Assembly (NCBI GenBank): GCA_016213735.1
Contig: JACQZU010000015.1
Coordinates: 26,829-90,828 of the forward strand
DNA from: Acidobacteriota bacterium
GTDB lineage: Bacteria; Acidobacteriota; Holophagae; Holophagales; Holophagaceae
Length of the DNA stretch: 64,000 nucleotides
Reading direction: 5' to 3'
A model generated the notes under the pieces. That model saw only the letters and a list, made by a program, of their open reading frames with translations, had not been told where the DNA came from and did no database searches. A program made the position numbers and the translations under genes. Shown here piece after piece: positions 45,788-52,532 of the stretch. The first letter of the stretch is position 1, and every line of letters begins with the position of its first letter.

Positions 45788-46528
45788 ATGGACCTCATCC
45801 TCTCGGACCTGCACGCCAATCTTCACGCGCTTCGTGTGGTGCTGCGCCATGCCCGCCGACGGGCCATCCAACGGTTCGTGATCCTGGGAGATCTGGTGGG
45901 CTACGGAGCCAATCCCAACCAGGTCCTGGACCACCTGAGGGAACTTCGCCCCCGGGTGGCCCTGCGGGGAAACCACGACCATGCCTGCACGGAAGAGGGA
46001 CAGGACCTCAGCTTCAGCCCCCCCGCGCGGCAGGCGGCCCTCTGGACCCGCGAGCGCCTTTCCCGGGAGAACCTCCACTTTCTGCAGGAACTGCCCATCG
46101 GTCCCCTGTATGTGGGCGACGATTACGCCATCGCCCACGGTTCTCCCGTGGACGAGGATGCCTACCTATTGCATCCCAGGGACGCCCTGACGGCCTTCGA
46201 GGCCTTCAAGGGTTCCCTCTGCTTCTTCGGGCACACCCATCTCCCGGGTTTCTTCGAACTGGACGAAGTCGCCGGAACCCTGCAGTGGCAGAACCCCCAG
46301 CCTGGAGAGTGGGTGGACCTGGTTCCGGGCCGGCGGTACCTGGTGAATCCCGGGTCGGTGGGGCAACCGAGGGACCGGGATCCCCGCCTCTCCTTCATGG
46401 CCTTCGATCCGCGCCGCCGGAGGGTGCGCTTGATCCGACTGGAGTACGATGTCCGGGGCGCGGCCAGGGCCATCCTGAAGGCCGGTCTCCATCCCCACCT
46501 TGCCGAGCGGCTCGGCTTCGGAATGTGA
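45788..46528 (+). CDS. Calcineurin-like metallophosphoesterase (YfcE/DUF2437-type)
   Basis: This 246-residue cytoplasmic phosphoesterase has all five metallophosphoesterase motifs: SDLHAN (Asp, His), GDLVGYG (Asp), GNHDH (Asn, His), IAHGSP (His) and FGHTH (His). The Gly-Tyr-Gly after the second motif and NPGSVGQPRD near the end are typical of the YfcE-like branch. The substrate is unknown; relatives hydrolyse phosphodiesters or dinucleotide polyphosphates. It lies 12 nt after the ThiE-shikimate kinase gene. Confidence 0.9.
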   Translation: MDLILSDLHANLHALRVVLRHARRRAIQRFVILGDLVGYGANPNQVLDHLRELRPRVALRGNHDHACTEEGQDLSFSPPARQAALWTRERLSRENLHFLQELPIGPLYVGDDYAIAHGSPVDEDAYLLHPRDALTAFEAFKGSLCFFGHTHLPGFFELDEVAGTLQWQNPQPGEWVDLVPGRRYLVNPGSVGQPRDRDPRLSFMAFDPRRRRVRLIRLEYDVRGAARAILKAGLHPHLAERLGFGM

Positions 46529-46532
46529 CCCC

Positions 46533-47246
46533 ATGGAATCCACCCGGAACCTGGACGCGGCGGAGCTGGAAGCGGTGCTCCGGCGGGCCCACCTCGTGAA
46601 GGCCCCGACGAGCTTGCGGGCGGAAGGCGGCAGCCGCATTCTCGGCGATCTCCAGCTTCGCGGCCTGGAGCCGGGAGTCGCCCTTCACCTTCTGGGCGCC
46701 AAGCGGAGAGACCTGATGCCTCCCTCGGGCACGCGGGTGACCCTCTCCATTCTCTTGGGGGAGGAGGCCCTCTCCATCCATTCCACCTTGCTGGAGCCTC
46801 TGCTCGCCGACGAAGGGGACACCCTGTTCCCGCCCGTTCTTCGGGTGGCATGGCCTTCCACGGCCGTGGGGTTCCACCACCGGGATCGCGTGAGGGTGGC
46901 CGCCCCCCAGCAGACCCCTCTCCCCGCGCGGGTGAGCCACCGAGGCCGCTGGATGGATGCCACGGTCCTGAACCTCAATGAGACGGGGCTGGGCCTGGGC
47001 TTCGACGGAGGGGCCGCTTTCGAAATCGGCGAACCCCTCTGCGTGGAGACCGACCTTCCCGAATGTGGCCGCCTCCAGATTGTCGGGGAGGTGAGGCACA
47101 CCTCCCACCTCCTCGGGGATCCTCTCCCTGATCGTGTGGGCCTGGTCCTCGGACCCCAGGGGGAAGGGGTGATGGAGACGCTGCGGAGCTTTATCCAGGG
47201 ACGACGGACCGACCGATCCGAGAACTTCCGCCAGGGCGGGCAGTGA
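46533..47246 (+). CDS. PilZ-like domain protein
   Basis: This 237-residue cytoplasmic protein starts at ATG 46533, 4 nt after the phosphoesterase stop. Residues 20-100 resemble an N-terminal YcgR-like beta domain. Residues 112-220 look like PilZ: RDRVR fits the RxxxR c-di-GMP motif, and NLNETGLGLGF stands where (D/N)xSxxG is expected, with Asn in place of Ser. The second motif is therefore altered and c-di-GMP binding is uncertain. Pairing with a phosphoesterase gene hints at nucleotide signalling, but that is an inference. Confidence 0.68.
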   Translation: MESTRNLDAAELEAVLRRAHLVKAPTSLRAEGGSRILGDLQLRGLEPGVALHLLGAKRRDLMPPSGTRVTLSILLGEEALSIHSTLLEPLLADEGDTLFPPVLRVAWPSTAVGFHHRDRVRVAAPQQTPLPARVSHRGRWMDATVLNLNETGLGLGFDGGAAFEIGEPLCVETDLPECGRLQIVGEVRHTSHLLGDPLPDRVGLVLGPQGEGVMETLRSFIQGRRTDRSENFRQGGQ

Positions 47247-47289
47247 TGTCTCATCCAGGCGGTCGCCCGTTCGCCAGGGCCCGGCGGGC

Positions 47290-48204
47290 ATGAAGACCCT
47301 GTCCCTCCGCGTGGACGTGGACACCCTCCAGGGCTCCCTGCAGGGCATCCCCGCCCTCCTGCGCCAACTGGACCGCCACCGGATCCAGGCGAGCTTCTAC
47401 TTCTCCCTGGGACCGGACAACAGCGGAAAGGCGATCCGGCGGATCTTCAGGAAGGGATTCCTGTCGAAGATGCGCCGCACCAGTCCAACCAGGCTCTACG
47501 GGATCCGGACCCTCCTCTACGGGACCCTGCTGCCGGCCCCGACCATCTGGAAGAGGGCCTCCAGCCACATGCGGGACGCCCGTTCCGCGGGCCATGAAGT
47601 GGGCCTCCACGCCTGGGACCACGTCCAGTACCACGACCTCCTGGACCGGAAATCCAGGGCCTGGCTTGAGGCGTGGTATGCCCGGGCGGTGGACGCCTTC
47701 GCCCAGGTGTTCGGAGAACCACCGAGGTCGTCGGTCAGTCCTGCCTGGCGCTGCAATGACGACACCCTGGAGCTTCTCGAAGGACTGGGCCTGGACTATG
47801 CGGGGGACTGCCGGGGCCTGGCCCCCTTCTTCCCGGTCGTGCGAGGCCGGCGCATGAAAGTGCTCCAGATCCCCACCACCCTTCCGACCCTGGATGAACT
47901 CCTGGGGCTGGAAGGGCGCAACCCCGGGGAGGCCGTGGAGGAGATCCTGGGACAGCTGCGGGAGGATTCCCTCAACGTCTACGCGCTCCACACCGAAGTG
48001 GAGGGTGGTGCCCTGGGGCCGGCTTTCGAGGATTTCCTCGTGGGGCTGGGCCGAATGGGCGTCCGGCTCCGGACCCACCGGGACTGGCTTCCGGACCTGC
48101 TCGGAGCTGGCCCCCCCGCCCGGACGGTCCTCCGCCGGGAGATCCCCGGACGGGCAGGATGGGTGAGCGTCGAGGGCCAGGAGGTGGAAACGGCCTCCAT
48201 GTGA
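47290..48204 (+). CDS. arnD: ArnD-like undecaprenyl-phosphate-Ara4FN deformylase
   Basis: This 304-residue protein matches ArnD closely along its length: LRVDVDTLQG (Asp9, Asp11), QASFYFSLGPDNSGKAIRR, KGFLSKMRR, SLYG-like RLYGIRTLLYGT, EVGLHAWDH (His107, His111), DCRGLAPF, QIPTTLPTLDEL, ALHTEVEGG and the end REIPGRAGW. ArnD removes the formyl group from undecaprenyl-phosphate-4-formamido-arabinose before the sugar is added to lipid A, which gives polymyxin resistance in enterobacteria. No arnA, arnB, arnC or arnT gene is near, so the true substrate here may differ. The gene is 43 nt after the PilZ-like gene. Confidence 0.87.
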   Translation: MKTLSLRVDVDTLQGSLQGIPALLRQLDRHRIQASFYFSLGPDNSGKAIRRIFRKGFLSKMRRTSPTRLYGIRTLLYGTLLPAPTIWKRASSHMRDARSAGHEVGLHAWDHVQYHDLLDRKSRAWLEAWYARAVDAFAQVFGEPPRSSVSPAWRCNDDTLELLEGLGLDYAGDCRGLAPFFPVVRGRRMKVLQIPTTLPTLDELLGLEGRNPGEAVEEILGQLREDSLNVYALHTEVEGGALGPAFEDFLVGLGRMGVRLRTHRDWLPDLLGAGPPARTVLRREIPGRAGWVSVEGQEVETASM

Positions 48205-48357
48205 CGGGGGTCGCAACTTCGCACCCCACCGCCGCTGTGATCCCCGCCACAGGTAGCGGGTCCGATACTCGGTCGGAAACGCCCTGGATTCCAGAGGTCC
48301 TCCCGGTGCCGGGACCCGGCGCCCGGGATGGCGCCTGGCAGGGCAGGGAGGTCGGGG

Positions 48358-50517
48358 ATGGCGAGCAAGGGATTCCTGAACGAGGCGTGGGCCTATCGCC
48401 TCCTCCGGAAGGCCGGCCTCCGGGTGCCTTCCCATGGGCTCGTGCTCGACAAGGTGGGGATGGAGGCCATGCCCTGCCACGCGAACGAGCCGGTGGTCCT
48501 CAAGGGGCTGGTGGAAGGGCTGTGGCACAAGTCCGACCGGGGCCTGGTGAAGTTCATGGACTACGACGCCCAGACGGTTTGGGAGGCCTCGGAGGCGATG
48601 CGGGCCACGCTCAGGCCGGGGGAGGTCTGGATCGGAGCCCTGGTCAGCGACCGCATATCCTTCAAGACCGCTCCAGGTCTCCCGAGTGAGGCCCTGGTGT
48701 CCCTCAAGCTGAGTCCCGACGTGGGCTGGGTGGTGGTCATGGGGTTCGGGGGCGTGCACACGGAGTCCTGGGCCGAGAACTTCCCCCCCATGCTCTGGCC
48801 CCTGAGTCTCACCACGCCTGAAGGGGCCTTGATGGAGTTCAAGGACCATCGGCTCGGGGATATCTGGCTGGGTCGGATGCGCCAGGGGGACCCCCTGACG
48901 GACGAGGAGAACATCCTGGCCTATCTGCGGAGGGTATGGCACCTGGCCCACCTCCTGGAGAAGGAGGGGGCCGACCTCCTGGAGCTGAATCCCGTGGTCC
49001 TGGACCCCGAGGGAATCCCCGTGGCCCTGGACGGCGTGGGGAGCCTGGGGGATCGCCGACGACAGCCTTCCTACGCTTCCACCCTGGATCCTGGCGAACT
49101 TCTGGACGCCTTCGCGCGTCCCCGGAGCCTGGGCATCGCCGGTGTGTCCAGCAAAGAGGGCAGCCCGGGGAGGATCATCTTCGAGAACCTCCTGCGCTCC
49201 TCGATGCCCAGGGAGGCCTTGAAGCCCATCAAACCTGGCACTCCTGAGCTTTCCGGGATTCCCTGCCTTCAGGGCATCTCTTCCCTCGCCCAGGACCCCG
49301 TCGACCTGCTGATCCTGTGCCTCCCCGCCCCACATTCCCTCTCGGCCATCGAGGAACTCTGCGCCCAAGGTGGGGGCGCCAAGGTGGTGTACCTTGTGCC
49401 GGGTGGCCTGGGGGATGGCGCCGACCAGGAGGGGCTGGGGTCCCGGCTGAGGGCCCTGCTGGACCAGCGGCGGCGGGAGGGGCTGTGGACCCCCGCGGTC
49501 GCCGGTCCCAACGGGCTGGGCTTCCTCAGCCATGAGCACGGCCTGAACACCCTTTTCATCCCCAGGGAGAAGCTGGAAGCCGAGGCGGTGGGGGGCACCA
49601 CCTCCCTGATCAGCCAGAGCGGGGCCTTCCTCGTCACGAGGCTCTCCTGCACCCCCTCCCTTCCCCTGAGGTTCGCTTGTTCGATCGGGAATCAACTCGA
49701 CCTGCGGCTCTCGGACTACCTTCGCGCCCTGGGCGAGGATCCGGGCAGCCGCGTGATCGGGGTCTATGCGGAAGGTTTTGCCGAACGGGACCTGCTCCGC
49801 TTCGCCCAGGAGGCACACCGCCTGGTGAAGCAGGGCCGCAGGATTTTCCTCTACAAGGGGGGGCGGAGCCCGGAGGGGCAGGCCGCCGCCAGCAGCCACA
49901 CCGGTGCCCTTGCCGGGGACTGGGACCTTCAGCGGGCGGTGCTGCACCGGGCAGGCGTGGTGGTGACCCCCACGATGGAGGTCTTCAACAGCACCCTCTC
50001 CTGGCTCTCGGCCTTCCCTGAAGGGCGGCCCGGGCGGGTGGCGGTGATCAGCAATGCAGGGTACGAATCCGTGGCCGCCGGCGATCTGCTTCAGGCTCCC
50101 CTGTCGGGGGCGCTGCTTTCCGATCAGGAAGCCCAGGAGGTTTCGAGCATCCTGGGCACCCGGGGTCTCGGGGGTTTGGTGAGTCCGAGGCTGCCCCTGG
50201 ACCTCACGCCCATGGCGGAGGAGGGGGCCTTCCTGGACTGCGCCAGGGTCGTGGCCCGGGGGCAGGCGGACACCTTGGTGCTGGGCCTGGTCCCCCTGAC
50301 CCGCCGGCTCGAGACTGCGGACCCGGCCGCCATGGCATCCTTCGCCCAGGCCTTGGCGGCCTTGGCCCGGGAGTCGGGCAAACGGCTGGGCTGCGCCGTG
50401 GAGGGTGGAGAAGCCTTCGAGCCCTTCCGGCTGGCCCTGGAATCCGCCGGCCTTCCCGTCTTTTATTCCATGGAGCGGGCCCTCCTGGGCCTCCGCTTCA
50501 TCGCCGAAGCGGACTGA
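48358..50517 (+). CDS. ADP-forming acyl-CoA synthetase, ATP-grasp domain first
   Basis: This 719-residue NDP-forming acyl-CoA synthetase interconverts acyl-CoA + ADP + Pi with acid + ATP. Residues 1-235 form an ATP-grasp_5 domain (VVLKGLVEGLWHKSDRGLVKF; VVVMGFGGVHTESWAENF; LLELNPVVLDPEG). Residues 250-385 are the CoA-binding Rossmann domain (LGIAGVSS...GRIIFENLL; AGPNGLGF). Residues 410-719 are the ligase domains with the phospho-histidine in SSHTGALAG (His514). Most fused homologues put the ATP-grasp domain last, so the order is permuted. Start 48358 has GGGAGG 6 nt upstream. It is 6 nt before tryptophanase. Confidence 0.86.
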   Translation: MASKGFLNEAWAYRLLRKAGLRVPSHGLVLDKVGMEAMPCHANEPVVLKGLVEGLWHKSDRGLVKFMDYDAQTVWEASEAMRATLRPGEVWIGALVSDRISFKTAPGLPSEALVSLKLSPDVGWVVVMGFGGVHTESWAENFPPMLWPLSLTTPEGALMEFKDHRLGDIWLGRMRQGDPLTDEENILAYLRRVWHLAHLLEKEGADLLELNPVVLDPEGIPVALDGVGSLGDRRRQPSYASTLDPGELLDAFARPRSLGIAGVSSKEGSPGRIIFENLLRSSMPREALKPIKPGTPELSGIPCLQGISSLAQDPVDLLILCLPAPHSLSAIEELCAQGGGAKVVYLVPGGLGDGADQEGLGSRLRALLDQRRREGLWTPAVAGPNGLGFLSHEHGLNTLFIPREKLEAEAVGGTTSLISQSGAFLVTRLSCTPSLPLRFACSIGNQLDLRLSDYLRALGEDPGSRVIGVYAEGFAERDLLRFAQEAHRLVKQGRRIFLYKGGRSPEGQAAASSHTGALAGDWDLQRAVLHRAGVVVTPTMEVFNSTLSWLSAFPEGRPGRVAVISNAGYESVAAGDLLQAPLSGALLSDQEAQEVSSILGTRGLGGLVSPRLPLDLTPMAEEGAFLDCARVVARGQADTLVLGLVPLTRRLETADPAAMASFAQALAALARESGKRLGCAVEGGEAFEPFRLALESAGLPVFYSMERALLGLRFIAEAD

Positions 50518-50523
50518 CCCGCC

Positions 50524-51894
50524 ATGAACCGTCCCATCATCGAACCCTTCCGCATCAAGAGCGTGGAACCGATCCGGATGAGCACGCGCCCCGAGCGGGA
50601 GGCGCTCCTGGAAGGAGCGAAACTCAACGTGTTCCTGCTCCGCGCCCAGGACGTGCTGATCGACTTCCTCACGGACAGCGGAACCGGAGCCATGAGCGCC
50701 CGGCAGTGGGCCGCCATCATGGAGGGGGACGAGAGCTACGCCGGGGCCCGCAGCTTCTTCCGCCTGGAGGCCGTGATCCGGCGGATCACCGGGTATTCCC
50801 ACCTGATCCCGACCCACCAGGGCCGCGCTGCGGAACGGATCTTCTTCGCCATCGCCACCCGGAAGGGGGATCTGGTCCCCAACAACACCCACTTCGACAC
50901 CACCCGGGCCAACCTGGAGTACGACGGGGTGGAGGCGATGGATCTGGTCATTCCAGAGGGCACCCAGCCTCATGTCTATCATCCATTCAAGGGGAACATC
51001 GATCTGCAGCGGGTGGAGGATCTCCTGAAGCGGGAAGGGCCCCGCATCCCCTTCGGCATGCTCACCCTCACCAACAACAGCGGGGGCGGCCAGCCCGTGA
51101 GCATGGAGAATCTGCGGGAATACAGCGCCCTGTTGAAGCGACACGGCAAGCCCCTGATCCTGGATGTCTGCCGCTTCGCCGAGAACGCGATGTTCATCAA
51201 GCTCCGGGAGCCGGGATTCGCCGACCGGAGCATCGAATCCATCGTCCGGGAGATGTTCGGGCACGCTGACGGCTGCCTGATGAGCGCCAAGAAGGACGGC
51301 ATGGTGAACATCGGAGGCTTCATCGCCCTGCACGACGAACGGTGGGTGGAGGCCGCCCGCAACCTCCTCATCCTCACCGAAGGCTTTCCCACCTACGGGG
51401 GCCTCGCGGGCCGGGACCTGGAGGCGCTGGCCGTGGGGTTGGAGGAGGTGCTCCAGGAGGACTACCTGCGGTACCGCCTCCGGACCGCCGAGTACATGGG
51501 AGAGCGCCTCAAGGCCGGGGGCGTCGCCATCGTGGAGCCCACGGGAGGCCACGCCGTGTACTTGGACGCCAAACAGGTGCTGCCCCACCTGGGGCCGGAG
51601 GACTACCCGGCCTGGAGCCTCTGCAACGCCTTGTACCTTGAAGGGGGCATTCGCGGCGTCGAGATCGGATCGGTGATGTTCGGGAAGCGCCTGGAGGATG
51701 GCACGGAAACCTACCACGCCATGGAACTGGTTCGCCTGGCCTTTCCGCGCCGGGTCTACACCCAGAGCCACTTCGACTACGCGGCGGAGGTGATCTGCCA
51801 GCTCAGGTCCCGGGCCGACGAGGTGCGGGGAGTCAGGATCACCCGGCAGTCTCGTTTTCTCCGCCACTTCACCGCGGAGTTCCGCTGGGCTTGA
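50524..51894 (+). CDS. tnaA: Tryptophanase (tryptophan indole-lyase)
   Basis: This 456-residue PLP enzyme belongs to the beta-eliminating lyases that include tryptophanase and tyrosine phenol-lyase (TPL). PLP Lys257 lies in MSAKKDG. Three positions that separate the two enzymes are readable: Asp125 in FDTTRAN (Asp in tryptophanase, Thr in TPL), Ile381 in VEIGS (Arg in TPL), and His448 in RHFTA (His463 in E. coli TnaA, Phe in TPL). All three favour tryptophanase, although overall sequence blocks such as EPFRIKSVE look TPL-like. It would yield indole, pyruvate and ammonia. No TnaC-like leader is seen; it follows the acyl-CoA synthetase by 6 nt. Confidence 0.9.
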   Translation: MNRPIIEPFRIKSVEPIRMSTRPEREALLEGAKLNVFLLRAQDVLIDFLTDSGTGAMSARQWAAIMEGDESYAGARSFFRLEAVIRRITGYSHLIPTHQGRAAERIFFAIATRKGDLVPNNTHFDTTRANLEYDGVEAMDLVIPEGTQPHVYHPFKGNIDLQRVEDLLKREGPRIPFGMLTLTNNSGGGQPVSMENLREYSALLKRHGKPLILDVCRFAENAMFIKLREPGFADRSIESIVREMFGHADGCLMSAKKDGMVNIGGFIALHDERWVEAARNLLILTEGFPTYGGLAGRDLEALAVGLEEVLQEDYLRYRLRTAEYMGERLKAGGVAIVEPTGGHAVYLDAKQVLPHLGPEDYPAWSLCNALYLEGGIRGVEIGSVMFGKRLEDGTETYHAMELVRLAFPRRVYTQSHFDYAAEVICQLRSRADEVRGVRITRQSRFLRHFTAEFRWA

Positions 51895-51900
51895 CCCTCC

Positions 51901-52398
51901 TCAGCCCTTGGCCTCCTTGAGGTAGGCGAGCAGGGCGGCCTCCGTCTCGGGGTGGACCAGCCCGGCCTGCCGGGCCAGGCCCAGGGCCTTTTCCCGAGGC
52001 ACCCTTGCGTCGAGGACGGCCCAGGCGCAGGCCATGGCCGCGGCGCGGTTTCCATTGGTGCAGTGCACCAGGACCCTTGCCCCCGGGGGGAGGCTGTTGC
52101 GAATCAGGCGGAAGTCCTCGAAATCGGAGCGGGCGGGGACCCGCCCCACCACCACCCGGGCGTATCCGCAGTCCATGTTCGCCAGTGCCTGGCTCTCCCG
52201 CGGGCCGTCGAAACCCGCGTCCTCCTCCTTTCGGAGGTCGATCACGCACGTGATGCGGAGATGGCGCACCTTGAGCATGGTCTCCTCACTGGGAATGCCC
52301 TTCAGCACCCAGGTCCCCCGCCCCAACTCCACGATCTCCGGGGAGGGGGCCGCCACGAACATCCCGGGGACGCACCAAAACATCCAGAGAGGCCCCAT
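51901..52398 (-). CDS. Protein tyrosine phosphatase-like protein
   Basis: This 165-residue protein has a signal-like start (PLWMFWCVPGMFVAAP) and a cysteine-phosphatase fold: VIDLRKEEDAGFDGPRE, then the P-loop VHCTNGNRAAA. The Cys and Arg of the loop are four residues apart (CX4R), as in the DUF442/Blh-like phosphatase-rhodanese group, instead of the classical CX5R. Substrate unknown; related proteins act in sulfide or envelope metabolism. It converges on tnaA with 6 nt between stops and is divergent from leuS. Confidence 0.78.
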   Translation of the reverse strand: MGPLWMFWCVPGMFVAAPSPEIVELGRGTWVLKGIPSEETMLKVRHLRITCVIDLRKEEDAGFDGPRESQALANMDCGYARVVVGRVPARSDFEDFRLIRNSLPPGARVLVHCTNGNRAAAMACAWAVLDARVPREKALGLARQAGLVHPETEAALLAYLKEAKG

Positions 52399-52532
52399 GG
52401 GCGCCTCCTTCCGGTCAGGGGTCCCAGGGGCCCCTTCACCTCCAAGGATAGGCCTCGGGAGGCGCTGGGTAAGGCGGGCCCGAACAGGTTGTGACCTGGA
52501 AGCTCCCCGAGGCCCTGTTAGCCTTGAAGGTT

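Noticed and set aside
47251..51867. A 1538-codon open frame on the minus strand
   Set aside because: It lies opposite arnD, the acyl-CoA synthetase and tnaA, all with clear homology. Its translation is low-complexity Gly/Pro/His/Arg; long antisense frames are expected in GC-rich codon usage.
52399..52532. T-box or leucine leader peptide before leuS
   Set aside because: No T-box core is visible. The Leu-rich extension from GTG 52491 is in frame with leuS with no stop, so it is only an alternative start.
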